A stretch of DNA of 24,022 nucleotides, from NCBI GenBank assembly GCA_017503945.1, contig JAFVSB010000055.1, positions 1 to 24,022 of the forward strand. The letters are read 5' to 3'. The notes under the pieces are model-generated. The model did no database searches. It had not been told where the DNA came from and saw only the letters and a list, made by a program, of their open reading frames with translations. Source of the DNA: Clostridia bacterium (GTDB taxonomy: Bacteria > Bacillota > Clostridia > UMGS1810). Shown in pieces: positions 1 through 7,349 of the stretch; positions within the stretch are counted from its first letter, which is position 1, and each line of letters opens with the position of its first letter. A program made the translations under genes and the position numbers.

Positions 1-15
1 ATAATGCACTCACAA

Positions 16-32
16 GGTCAAAGAAAGTCAAA
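16..32 (+). promoter_or_regulatory. CtsR operator
   Basis: Two direct heptads, GGTCAAA (16-22) and AGTCAAA (26-32), are separated by GAA. This matches the known CtsR box, a tandem (A/G)GTCAAA repeat with a 3-nt spacer, which the class III heat-shock repressor binds. It lies upstream of ctsR itself, as expected for autoregulation. The first bases of the window (ATAAT at 1-5) could be the end of a -10 box cut by the window edge, which would put the operator over the transcription start. That part is inference because the preceding base and the -35 region are not visible. Confidence 0.85.
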
Positions 33-57
33 GTCTAATTTTGAAGAAGAAAGTCAG

Positions 58-335
58 TTAGCCGAAAGGGAATAATCCGAACTCCGATTTTAAGATACAA
101 AAATCGCTCTTATCCTCACCAAAATGCTCGATAATCCGTCAGGATTACCTGCGCTTTTGGCTTGATAATAACAATTTTTGATAATCTTAAAATTCTTTGA
201 CCTAAAAACCAAGTATTTTTGAGGAGTTTTAGGTGCACAGGACGAAGGAAGGCTGACGCCTTTCAAGGACGACAATCCTAAAAATGCCGAAAATACTGGT
301 TTTTAGGCAGGTTCGGATTACTCTCTTTCGGCTAA
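58..335. mobile_element. MITE-like element with terminal inverted repeats in the ctsR leader
   Basis: The ends 61-82 and 311-332 are inverted repeats matching at 20 of 22 positions, and each is flanked by TA (59-60 and 333-334), which resembles the TA target duplication of IS630/Tc1-mariner-type elements. Inside are two further imperfect palindromes. The first pairs 87-104 with 174-193 and contains CCAAAA/TTTTGG (119-124/155-160) and a 6-bp hairpin (132-137/142-147). The second pairs 202-219 with 290-306 and contains TTTTAGG/CCTAAAA (227-233/277-283) and a 7-bp hairpin with loop TGAC (247-264). The whole can fold as a three-way junction. There is no credible ORF, so a non-autonomous element or a structured RNA is likely. 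No second copy was noticed in this window. Confidence 0.65.
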
Positions 336-367
336 TCAAAAATATGTTCGGAAAGGGATGATAGAGC

Positions 368-817
368 ATGAAAATGAGCGATGTTATCGAAAATTTTATC
401 CGCGAATTGTTTGAAGATGAAAACAGCATCGAGCTCAAGCGCAATGAGCTTGCGCTCTATTTCAACTGTGTGCCCAGTCAGATTAATTATGTAATTTCCA
501 CTCGTTTTACCACCGAGAGGGGTTATATAGTAGAGAGCAGGCGCGGTGGAGGCGGTCATATCAAAATCACCCGCGTGGCAATGAACCGCAATGATGCAAT
601 CCGTCATGTGCTCTCAAGCATTGGCGAGTCGCTCGATGTGATGACTTTAGAGGCAATAATCGACAATCTCTACACCAGCGAAACCATATCTGCCGACAAA
701 GCAAAGCTCATTTTGTCGGCATGCTCCAACAATGCACTCTCGCCCATTGTAGACGGGACGCTGAAAAATAAGGTGAGAGCAAGTATATTTAAAAATTTAT
801 TGTTAATGTTTATATAG
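368..817 (+). CDS. ctsR: CtsR, class III heat-shock transcriptional repressor
   Basis: This 149-residue protein is the usual length for CtsR. The N-terminal winged helix-turn-helix domain (about residues 3-70) includes the glycine-rich wing RRGGGGHIKI at 58-67, the family hallmark for DNA contact and thermosensing. The C-terminal half is the helical dimerisation domain that McsB targets. CtsR represses the clp genes at tandem GGTCAAA operators, and one such box lies at 16-32. ATG at 368 follows a GGAAAGGGA purine stretch; an in-frame ATG two codons later (374) is an equally possible start. It is the first gene of the ctsR-mcsA-mcsB-clpC operon, with mcsA starting 11 nt after its stop. The unusual point is the ~335 nt between operator and start codon, mostly filled by an inverted-repeat element. 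Confidence 0.95.
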   Translation: MKMSDVIENFIRELFEDENSIELKRNELALYFNCVPSQINYVISTRFTTERGYIVESRRGGGGHIKITRVAMNRNDAIRHVLSSIGESLDVMTLEAIIDNLYTSETISADKAKLILSACSNNALSPIVDGTLKNKVRASIFKNLLLMFI

Positions 818-828
818 GCGGTGATAAT

Positions 829-1332
829 ATGTTATGTTCCAATTGCGGCATCAAAGATGCCAATTTTCACTACAAACACATATCGGGCGGTCAGCTCACC
901 GAGCTTCATCTTTGCTCCGATTGCGCCAAGGAGCTTGGTTACATCAAAGATTCCGACGCTCCGTTTGGCTTGGGCAGCCTCTTTGGCGATTTTCTCTCAT
1001 CTCCCAAGCCCGCCTCGCAAACTGTGCTCAGGTGCCCTCAGTGCTCCACCTCGTTTGATAGCGTAAGGCGCACAGGATTCCTTGGCTGTGACAAATGCTA
1101 TGAGGTGTTTTCAAAGCCTGTGGAGTTGATGCTTTCCAAGATTCAGCCGTCAACCGTACACAAAGGCAAGCTCAGCGGTGCCGATGGAAAGAAAATTGAA
1201 AGAGATAACACTTTAAAAAATCTCAAAGAAGAACTTAAACGCGCAATAATAGATGAAAAATATGAGCAGGCGGCGGTTTTGCGTGACAAAATCAAAGACC
1301 TCGAAGCAAAGGAGGGCGAAAACAATGGCTGA
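829..1332 (+). CDS. mcsA: McsA, zinc-binding activator of the McsB arginine kinase
   Basis: At 167 residues this has the typical McsA architecture. Two zinc-binding pairs lie near the N-terminus (C3/C6 with C29/C32), a second set follows (C69/C72 with C87/C90), and a C-terminal UVR motif occupies about residues 127-160, with the characteristic KYEQAAVLRDKIKDLE stretch. In Bacillus, McsA binds and activates McsB and modulates CtsR and ClpC activity. It also has roles under heavy-metal and oxidative stress, which the cysteines would sense. GGCGG precedes the ATG. Its last 8 nt overlap the start of mcsB, indicating translational coupling. The UVR motif resembles that of ClpC two genes downstream, as is usual in this operon. 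Confidence 0.95.
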   Translation: MLCSNCGIKDANFHYKHISGGQLTELHLCSDCAKELGYIKDSDAPFGLGSLFGDFLSSPKPASQTVLRCPQCSTSFDSVRRTGFLGCDKCYEVFSKPVELMLSKIQPSTVHKGKLSGADGKKIERDNTLKNLKEELKRAIIDEKYEQAAVLRDKIKDLEAKEGENNG

Positions 1333-2338
1333 ATGGTTCAAAGAGCATGGCGAAAAGGATGATGTTGTTTTAAGCACCCGCATCCGCCTTGCGCGCAACC
1401 TAAAGGGCATACCTTTTCCAAACAAGATGAATGCCGACGACGCCCAAAGGGTCATAGACCTTGTGGAGAGCGCACTTGAGCAGATGAACTACACCTTCAC
1501 CAAGGTAGACCTTCCTTCAATGAGCCAGGCCGAGAAGCAAAAGCTTGTGGAAGAACGCTACATCAGCCCCAATCTTGCAAGCTCCCCGCTCCCTTGTGCA
1601 GCATACATCAGCGAAGACCAAAAGGTCAGCATCATGATAAATGAAGAAGACCATCTTCGTATTCAGTGCATCTATGCAGGCTTTGAAGAGCAAAAGGCTC
1701 TTGAGCTCATTGGCAGAGTTGATGACTACCTTTCTGAAAAGCTCGACTATGCAATGCACGAAAAATACGGCTACCTCACCTCTTGCCTCACCAATGTGGG
1801 CACAGGCATGCGCATCTCCTACATGCTTCATTTGCCTGCCACAGTGATGTCGGGCGCGGCAGACAGCGTGTTTGCAGCTGTTTCAAAGCTCGGAGTCACA
1901 GTGAGAGGCATGTATGGCGAGGGTACCAAATCGGCAGGCAATCTGTTTCAGGTTTCCAACCAGACTACCCTCGGCAGGTCAGAGGCAGAGATTGCCGAAT
2001 CACTTGGTGAGACACTCGGCAGCATCATCTCCAAAGAGCGCGAGCTAAGATCAAAGCTATCGGAGAAAAAGGGTCTCATTTTAGAAGACCGCATAATGCG
2101 CTCATATGCAATCCTTCGCTGGGCGCGTATAATGCAGAGCAAGGAAATGATGGAAAGGCTCTCAGATGTGCGCTTTGGCATAGGGCTTGGCATCATAGAC
2201 GATATCGACTACACCATACTCAACAACATAATGATATGCGCATCTCCTGCACACATAAGTGCCGACTTTGTCATAGAGAGTGCAGTTGAAAGAGATGTGA
2301 AAAGAGCCGAACTACTCAGAGTGGCTCTCAATAAATAA
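1325..2338 (+). CDS. mcsB: McsB, protein arginine kinase
   Basis: This is a 337-residue protein of the phosphagen (guanido) kinase family. McsB phosphorylates arginines on CtsR and on misfolded proteins, and the phosphoarginine marks them for ClpC-ClpP. Visible motifs are STRIRLARN at 17-25 (nucleotide-binding arginines), NEEDHLR at 106-112, the Glu pair at 121-122 where the catalytic base is expected, TNVGTGMR at 156-163 and the SNQTTLGRSE loop at 211-220. RD at 323-324 matches the allosteric phosphoarginine pocket known in Bacillus McsB. The frame is open to an ATG at 1253 inside mcsA. The start at 1325 is chosen because GGAGG at 1311-1315 precedes it and MAEWF fits the family N-terminus. 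Confidence 0.95.
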   Translation: MAEWFKEHGEKDDVVLSTRIRLARNLKGIPFPNKMNADDAQRVIDLVESALEQMNYTFTKVDLPSMSQAEKQKLVEERYISPNLASSPLPCAAYISEDQKVSIMINEEDHLRIQCIYAGFEEQKALELIGRVDDYLSEKLDYAMHEKYGYLTSCLTNVGTGMRISYMLHLPATVMSGAADSVFAAVSKLGVTVRGMYGEGTKSAGNLFQVSNQTTLGRSEAEIAESLGETLGSIISKERELRSKLSEKKGLILEDRIMRSYAILRWARIMQSKEMMERLSDVRFGIGLGIIDDIDYTILNNIMICASPAHISADFVIESAVERDVKRAELLRVALNK

Positions 2339-2352
2339 AGGAGGAAACTGTT

Positions 2353-4785
2353 ATGGATTCAAGATTTACCGACAAATCCCGCTCGGCGCTTCGTTTTGCT
2401 CACGAAACAGCTCGCGAAATGGGCTATAATTTTGTGGGAAGCGAACATATAATAGCAGGTATACTTAAGGAAGGCAGCTCTCAGGCAGCCAATGCACTTG
2501 AAGATGCAGGCATAAGATATGAAGATTTTGTGTCGCGCATCAGCGAGCTTTCGCCGCCTGATTCATCAATGACCGTGATTGGCTCGTCGCTTCCTTTAAC
2601 TCCCCGCTGCAAGACCATTTTGGAAATGAGCTTCAACGAAGCAAAAAAGCTCGGCTCGCTGCTCATAGCTCCTGAGCACATTGTGCTTGCCACTCTCAGA
2701 GAGGGTCACAGTGTGGGCGCGCGCATACTGTCTGAATTTAGCATCGATGCCAATGAGCTTGTAAGCTCCATGTTTTCGCAGTCGGATGCACCTCAGGGCA
2801 AAGGTCACACTTCCCAAAAAAACGGTGGTGATGTGCCCAAGAGCTTGTCACAGTTCGGTACTGACCTCACCCGCATGGCAAAAGACGGTAAGTTTGATCC
2901 AATAGTGGGCAGAGATAAAGAGATTGAAAGAGTAATCCAGATTCTTTCGCGCCGCACTAAAAATAACCCCTGCCTCATAGGTGAACCTGGCGTAGGCAAA
3001 ACCGCAGTGGCTGAAGGGCTTGCTCAGAAGATTGCATCGGGCGAAATTCCAGAAATCCTCAAGGATAAAAAGATTTTTTCGCTTGACCTTTCGTCAATGA
3101 TTGCAGGCACAAAATATCGCGGTGAATTTGAAGAGCGCATCAAAAAAGCTCTCGACGAGGTCAAAAAAGATAGCGGCATAATTCTCTTTATCGACGAGGT
3201 GCACACCCTCATAGGTGCAGGTGCCGCCGAGGGTGCAATGGACGCGGCAAACATCCTAAAGCCACTTCTTGCAAGGGGCGAACTTCAGCTAATTGGTGCC
3301 ACCACGCTCGATGAATACCGCAAAAACATCGAAAAAGACGCCGCTTTGGAGCGCCGTTTTCAGCCTGTTACAGTGGGCGAGCCCACTGTTGATGAAACAA
3401 TAGAAATCTTAAAAGGCATCAGAGATAAATATGAAGCCCATCACAAGGTAACCATATCAGATGAGGCAGTAGAGAGTGCAGCAAGGCTTTCGGCACGCTA
3501 TATCACTGATCGATTTTTGCCTGACAAGGCAATAGACCTCATCGATGAGGCATCGTCCAAAATCCGCCTCAAAGCCTTCACCGCTCCGCCAGAGATAAAA
3601 TCGGTGGAAGAAAGCCTTGCCGAGGTGTCGGCCAAAAAGCGTGACGCCATCGAAAAGCAGGAATTTGAAACAGCCGCCGCCCTGCGCGATGAAGAAGAAA
3701 AACTGCGCTCTGAGCTCGACGGCAAAAAGAAAGAATGGGAGAGCAGCAACTCGCCCGACGAGCTTTTGGTCACCGAAGATGACATCTGTGACATCATCAC
3801 CGACTGGACGGGCATCCCCGTGAAAAAGCTTGCCACCGAGGAGCAGCAGCGCCTCAAAAACATGGAAGAAATTCTCCATGGTCGTGTCATCGGTCAGGAT
3901 GAGGCAGTCACCGCCGTTGCCAAGGCAATTCGCCGCGGCAGGGTTGGCCTTAAAGATCCCAAGCGCCCCACCGGTTCGTTCATTTTCCTTGGTCCCACAG
4001 GCGTGGGCAAAACCGAGCTTTGCAAAGCTCTTGCCGAGGCTATATTTGGCGATGAAAATGCAATCATCCGCATCGACATGAGTGAATATATGGACAAACA
4101 CAATGTCTCTCGCCTTGTTGGCTCACCTCCGGGTTTTGTGGGTTATGAAGAGGGCGGACAGCTCACCGAAAAGGTGAGAAGAAAGCCATACAGCGTGGTG
4201 CTCTTTGACGAGATCGAAAAGGCTCACCCCGATGTGTTTAACATCTTGTTGCAGATTCTCGATGATGGCATTCTCACCGATTCTCAGGGCAGAAAGGTAG
4301 ATTTTAAAAACACTGTTGTCATCATGACCTCCAACATCGGTGCGCGCCTCATCACCGACAAAGCCAAAACATCTCTTGGCTTTGGCACAGCATCAGATGA
4401 TGATGAAAGTGACTATAACGCCATCAAAGAAAAGGTGCTCGGCGAGCTCAAAAATGTGTTCCGTCCCGAGCTTCTCAACCGAATTGATGAGACCATAGTG
4501 TTCCACAAGCTCACCAAAGATGATATCCAAAAAATTACCAAAATCATGATAGCAGCGCTTGCCCAGCGCATGAGTTCAATAGGCTACACACTCAATGTGT
4601 CAGACTCTGCCATAGCGCATCTTGCCGAGGCAGGCTTTGACGAGGTGTATGGTGCAAGACCGCTTCGCAGAGCTGTGCAGTCACAAATAGAAGACCTCCT
4701 TGCCGACGAGATTCTCACAGGCAGATTCAAAGAGGGCGACAGCATAGACATTGATTGCGAAGATGGAAAAATTATAGTCAAATAG
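2353..4785 (+). CDS. clpC: ClpC, Hsp100/AAA+ unfoldase of the ClpCP protease
   Basis: At 810 residues it is full length. The N-terminal double Clp repeat domain (about 1-145) is followed by AAA+ module 1 with Walker A GEPGVGKT at 210-217 and Walker B IILFIDE at 276-282. A middle region carries a UVR motif at about 424-459, and AAA+ module 2 has Walker A GPTGVGKT at 547-554 and Walker B VVLFDE at 615-620. LGF at about 675-677 is the expected ClpP-docking tripeptide. ClpC unfolds proteins delivered by adaptors or marked with phosphoarginine and threads them into ClpP in the cytoplasm. GGAGG at 2340-2344 precedes the ATG, and the gene is the last of the operon. No clpP is visible in the window. 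Confidence 0.97.
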   Translation: MDSRFTDKSRSALRFAHETAREMGYNFVGSEHIIAGILKEGSSQAANALEDAGIRYEDFVSRISELSPPDSSMTVIGSSLPLTPRCKTILEMSFNEAKKLGSLLIAPEHIVLATLREGHSVGARILSEFSIDANELVSSMFSQSDAPQGKGHTSQKNGGDVPKSLSQFGTDLTRMAKDGKFDPIVGRDKEIERVIQILSRRTKNNPCLIGEPGVGKTAVAEGLAQKIASGEIPEILKDKKIFSLDLSSMIAGTKYRGEFEERIKKALDEVKKDSGIILFIDEVHTLIGAGAAEGAMDAANILKPLLARGELQLIGATTLDEYRKNIEKDAALERRFQPVTVGEPTVDETIEILKGIRDKYEAHHKVTISDEAVESAARLSARYITDRFLPDKAIDLIDEASSKIRLKAFTAPPEIKSVEESLAEVSAKKRDAIEKQEFETAAALRDEEEKLRSELDGKKKEWESSNSPDELLVTEDDICDIITDWTGIPVKKLATEEQQRLKNMEEILHGRVIGQDEAVTAVAKAIRRGRVGLKDPKRPTGSFIFLGPTGVGKTELCKALAEAIFGDENAIIRIDMSEYMDKHNVSRLVGSPPGFVGYEEGGQLTEKVRRKPYSVVLFDEIEKAHPDVFNILLQILDDGILTDSQGRKVDFKNTVVIMTSNIGARLITDKAKTSLGFGTASDDDESDYNAIKEKVLGELKNVFRPELLNRIDETIVFHKLTKDDIQKITKIMIAALAQRMSSIGYTLNVSDSAIAHLAEAGFDEVYGARPLRRAVQSQIEDLLADEILTGRFKEGDSIDIDCEDGKIIVK

Positions 4786-4800
4786 TTTTTGCACAAACAA

Positions 4801-4834
4801 AACCACAGAGGAAATTTCCTCTGTGGTTTTTAGC
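4801..4834. terminator. Bidirectional intrinsic terminator between clpC and the capsid cassette
   Basis: A perfect 14-bp self-complementary stem (4801-4828, centred on GAAATTTC) is followed by TTTTTAG on the plus strand and, read in reverse, by GTTTTGTTTG. It lies 15 nt after the clpC stop and 13 nt past the end of the convergent minus-strand gene, so it can stop both transcripts. Confidence 0.9.
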
Positions 4835-4841
4835 TTATCTT

Positions 4842-5114
4842 TTAGTTAAGCTCTGGCGATTCGGCATTTTTTGCAAGCTCCATACAGTGCTGAGCTGCAA
4901 AGCTGTCTTGCGCCTCGCTGTTTTGAAGAGCCACTGCATATTTGCGGGGAATCTCAACTTCTTTTCCTCTGGGCACCATCATGCCCACACCGTTTACTGC
5001 CACAAACACATCATCTTTGTATCTGTCATTATCTTTAAAGAGCTTAATGGTGACGAGTTCATCGTAGTATGCATTATCTTTTCTTGTTTCTTTACTTTCT
5101 GTAGCTTTTGCCAT
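4842..5114 (-). CDS. Small phage head-region protein (unknown function)
   Basis: This is a 90-residue protein. The segment VFVAVNGVGMMVPRGKEVEI is of the kind seen in small proteins encoded directly after the major capsid gene in many Clostridia siphophages and prophages. Its exact role in the head is not known to me. The N-terminus is charged and probably disordered. A strong AAGGAGGG site stands ahead of the ATG, and it follows the capsid gene by only 21 nt, so it is the last gene of the three-gene minus-strand unit and ends at the shared terminator. The reading frame is intact. Assignment rests on position and remembered family resemblance rather than a diagnostic motif. Confidence 0.75.
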   Translation of the reverse strand: MAKATESKETRKDNAYYDELVTIKLFKDNDRYKDDVFVAVNGVGMMVPRGKEVEIPRKYAVALQNSEAQDSFAAQHCMELAKNAESPELN

Positions 5115-5135
5115 AATTAAAACCCTCCTTACAAA

Positions 5136-6107
5136 TTAGTTGGAGCCGACATCAAGGGATGCGCTGCTTTCAATTCTTATCATGAAGTTTTCCACAAGTC
5201 TTTCTGCAGTTTTGGTGCCTTTCCAGCCTGCAGTTGCTCTCTGGTTAAGCGGGTCTGCTGTGCCGCCTGAGCCAACTTGCTTTACAATGTGCTCAAGCCC
5301 GCCGCCTGTGACCTCTGTCACGCCGTAGGCATTTGCGCCGAGAACAAGTGTGGAATACACATCTGTTTCTCCAAAGCCTTGACCTCCAAAAATCTTAGCT
5401 TCGGTTGTTTCAACAAAACGTACACCTGCAATTTTGCCGATTTCACCCTCAAAGAGTTCTTCTGTGGCACTGTATTTGTGTGCGTCAATCCATTCTTCGC
5501 TTCTCATGAGGTCATAAGCTACATTGGGGTGAATAATTGCAACATAGCTTCCGTCGATTTTGGGGGCATTTTGTGATTTCAAGAATCGTGCGGCTTTGTA
5601 GATATGTTCAACGGTGAGAAGGGTTCCATTACCACCAAGCTGAGATCTGGCTTGTGCTTCGCCTGTATACATAACGCTTGTGCCACCATTTAATACTTCT
5701 CTTGTGATGGTGTCAAGGGTGGAGCCCGCCTGAGCACCAAGGAGCTTTGTGGTTTCAACAAGTGTGTTGTCAATTGCGGTGAGAGAGAGCATATCAGATA
5801 TGGTCACATAATAGCCATACTGCTCAACTGTTGCAGTCACTTTGGTCACGCTCAGAGACCCGCCGTCGGGAGTGATTCCCTCAGAAAGAGGCGAAGTGGC
5901 TTTGCCAAAGGGCACAAACTTTCTGAACTGAATTGTCTTACCGCCATTTTTGGGAATGGGGTGTTTCTGACCAAACTGGTCATGCACGAGGTTTGGTTTT
6001 GCATTGTCAATGAGATAGTCACTGTAATATGTTCTCATCTCGGCAGAAAGACCGGAATCTGTCGTGGTGTTGGGGTTGGAATCAAATAAGGTTAAATCTA
6101 AATTCAT
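5136..6107 (-). CDS. N4-gp56 family major capsid protein
   Basis: This is a 323-residue protein. The N-terminal region carries a family-typical block, AKPNLVHDQFGQKHPIPKNG, then GKTIQFRKF, PLSEGITPDGGSL, TVEQYGYYVTISDMLSLTAIDN and ETTKLLGAQAGSTLDTI. This is the pattern I recognise from N4-gp56-type major capsid proteins, which have the HK97 fold and assemble the icosahedral shell. The protein looks complete, with no frameshift, an excellent AAAGGAG site and normal length. It is preceded by a scaffold gene and followed by a small head gene, as in intact phages. The oddity is what is missing: no terminase, portal, connector, tail, lysis or integrase gene is in the flanking sequence, which is clpC on one side and hisS on the other. 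It could be a prophage remnant or a domesticated shell protein. Confidence 0.92.
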   Translation of the reverse strand: MNLDLTLFDSNPNTTTDSGLSAEMRTYYSDYLIDNAKPNLVHDQFGQKHPIPKNGGKTIQFRKFVPFGKATSPLSEGITPDGGSLSVTKVTATVEQYGYYVTISDMLSLTAIDNTLVETTKLLGAQAGSTLDTITREVLNGGTSVMYTGEAQARSQLGGNGTLLTVEHIYKAARFLKSQNAPKIDGSYVAIIHPNVAYDLMRSEEWIDAHKYSATEELFEGEIGKIAGVRFVETTEAKIFGGQGFGETDVYSTLVLGANAYGVTEVTGGGLEHIVKQVGSGGTADPLNQRATAGWKGTKTAERLVENFMIRIESSASLDVGSN

Positions 6108-6128
6108 AGTGTCTCCTTTCGTTTTGTC

Positions 6129-6165
6129 ATATCTGGCGCAAAGACCATGGTCTTGCGCCAGATAT
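6129..6165 (-). promoter_or_regulatory. Strong hairpin between scaffold and capsid genes
   Basis: Arms 6129-6146 and 6149-6165 are complementary over 17 bp with a single bulged base and a 2-nt centre; the core is TCTGGCGCAA. On the minus strand it is followed by GACAAAAC and then the capsid ribosome-binding site, without a T tract. It therefore looks like an attenuator, RNA-processing or mRNA-stabilising hairpin rather than a full terminator. Confidence 0.7.
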
Positions 6166-6172
6166 TGGCAAA

Positions 6173-6979
6173 TTAAAATCTTATAATTTCGCCGTTTGCC
6201 ACTCTTTTGGCAATCTTGGCTCTCTGTGCAGCGGTGAGTCCTGCTACATCGGTTTTAAACAGTGCGGTGCTTCTGCCCGACATTCCGTTTTCCAAAGGTC
6301 TCTGACCTCTGAGTTTGATTGATTCGGCTGTCTTTTCCTTTGCTTCCTGTGCCGCTTTTTCCACCAAAGTCTTTATTATTTCGTCGTGGTGCATTGCAAG
6401 GTACGCATTTCTAAGACCTGCCCCCGCTCTGAGAAGTTTCACAAATTCGGGGTTTTTTGCCTCGGCTTCAATGCTGAAGTCGGGGTAGCTCTCTTTTAGC
6501 TTTTCGCCGTCTTTCATCCATTCTTTCACGGTCTGCTCCATGGCAAGAGCTTCGCGCTGCCTTCTCATAAGCTCGTTTTCATATTCGAGCGCTCTGATGC
6601 GCTCTTGCACATCTATGGCGGCTCTTGACGCGCTTTTTGCAGATGAAGCATCTGATTCAATCATATCCATAAGCTCACTGGTGCTGGTGATACCCAGCTT
6701 GTCTATAAGCTTTGCTATGATTTGCTCATTTTGGGCGATCTTGGCTTTGAGTGCAGAGCTCTCTTTGAATCTTCTGTTTAAATTATTTTTCATTCTCTGT
6801 TCAAACTGCTCTTTGAACTCGCCCTTTATGAGCTTTTCAAATTCGGCTTCTTTGTCTGCTTTGTTTTGAGACTGAGCGTCGGTCTCGGGGTCTGCTTTGT
6901 CAATCTCTGTTTTGGGTGCACCTTCATCTGAGAGTGCTTCAAGCAGCTTTTTAATTTCGTGCTCGTTTGTTTTTTTCAT
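6173..6979 (-). CDS. Phage capsid scaffolding protein
   Basis: This is a 268-residue, highly charged protein. An acidic, probably disordered N-terminus (1-45) is followed by long predicted coiled-coil helices (about 45-165), a segment with ESYPDFSIEAEAKNPEFVKL, and a basic C-terminal tail ending near KIAKRVANGEIIRF. Long coiled coils with a short basic capsid-binding tail are the standard layout of phage scaffolds. The RPLENGMSGRSTAL and TDVAGLTAAQR stretch resembles scaffolds found beside N4-gp56 capsids in Clostridia prophages. It guides shell assembly and then leaves. A GAAAGGA site precedes the ATG. It is the first intact gene of the minus-strand unit, 65 nt upstream of the capsid gene with a hairpin in between. 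Function is assigned from composition and position. Confidence 0.82.
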   Translation of the reverse strand: MKKTNEHEIKKLLEALSDEGAPKTEIDKADPETDAQSQNKADKEAEFEKLIKGEFKEQFEQRMKNNLNRRFKESSALKAKIAQNEQIIAKLIDKLGITSTSELMDMIESDASSAKSASRAAIDVQERIRALEYENELMRRQREALAMEQTVKEWMKDGEKLKESYPDFSIEAEAKNPEFVKLLRAGAGLRNAYLAMHHDEIIKTLVEKAAQEAKEKTAESIKLRGQRPLENGMSGRSTALFKTDVAGLTAAQRAKIAKRVANGEIIRF

Positions 6980-7110
6980 TTTTGTTTCCTTTCAGATTTA
7001 TTCTCCGGTCTTTCCCGGGTGTCAGCAAGATTTAGATTTGTTGATATCAACTAAGAAAGCATTGTGCAGGGGATTTTTCTTATTTCAACTTCTCTCAACC
7101 TTGCAAATCC

Positions 7111-7116
7111 ATTATA
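7111..7116 (-). promoter_or_regulatory. Possible -10 box for the capsid cassette
   Basis: TATAAT is present on the minus strand, 132 nt upstream of the scaffold start codon. No good -35 hexamer lies at 16-18 bp (the sequence there is A-rich), so this is a weak promoter call. If used, the three phage genes would have their own transcript independent of any prophage late promoter. Confidence 0.3.
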
Positions 7117-7139
7117 CAACTTTGCAAACGGCTTTTTTC

Positions 7140-7214
7140 TCAGCGAAACCCAAAAAATGAAATGCCGTCAAGCCCATGGCGCACCTGCGTTTGATTGGGG
7201 TCACCCGTGAAAAT
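7140..7214 (-). pseudogene. Possible 3' remnant of a phage gene upstream of the scaffold
   Basis: On the minus strand a short open stretch of 24 codons reads IFTGDPNQTQVRHGLDGISF and then FGFR before a TGA at 7142-7140. It has no start codon and is cut upstream by a TAA. The composition looks coding, and in phages of this type a portal or minor head gene normally sits just before the scaffold. It may be the tail of such a gene left after a deletion. Chance cannot be excluded. Confidence 0.3.
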
Positions 7215-7267
7215 TTATGCAAAATGGGTAAAATAAATTATTGTTTGAGACAGTATTGTGTTTTTAG

Positions 7268-7296
7268 TTGACTTTTGAGCGTAAGTTTTGTATAAT
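7268..7296 (+). promoter_or_regulatory. Sigma-A promoter of hisS
   Basis: TTGACT (7268-7273), a 17-bp spacer and a perfect TATAAT (7291-7296) make the best vegetative promoter in the window. It lies about 54 nt before the hisS ATG. The leader is too short for a T-box, so hisS-aspS here is not T-box controlled from this site. The rest of 6980-7349 holds only the possible gene remnant and possible minus-strand -10 listed separately. Confidence 0.9.
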
Positions 7297-7349
7297 GATA
7301 AATGTATTATTATGCTATAATAGCGTTATTTTAAAGAGAAGGTGAATAT

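Noticed and set aside
90..275. Short minus-strand open frame inside the leader element
   Set aside because: The sequence is constrained by palindromes, has no ribosome-binding site, and the product looks random.
1253..1324. Upstream start for mcsB giving 24 extra residues
   Set aside because: The extension is translated from inside mcsA, lacks a ribosome-binding site and does not resemble the McsB N-terminus; GGAGG stands before 1325.
3457..4101. 214-residue minus-strand open frame inside clpC
   Set aside because: It is a shadow of the intact clpC gene on the other strand, with no ribosome-binding site and a composition explained by the ClpC codons.
4801..4828. Palindrome considered as a phage attachment site core
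   Set aside because: It is followed by T tracts in both directions and sits at two convergent gene ends, so a terminator explains it; no second copy was noticed at the other edge of the cassette.
7297..7349. T-box riboswitch before hisS
   Set aside because: Only about 54 nt separate the promoter from the start codon, too short for a T-box, and no specifier hairpin or terminator is seen.
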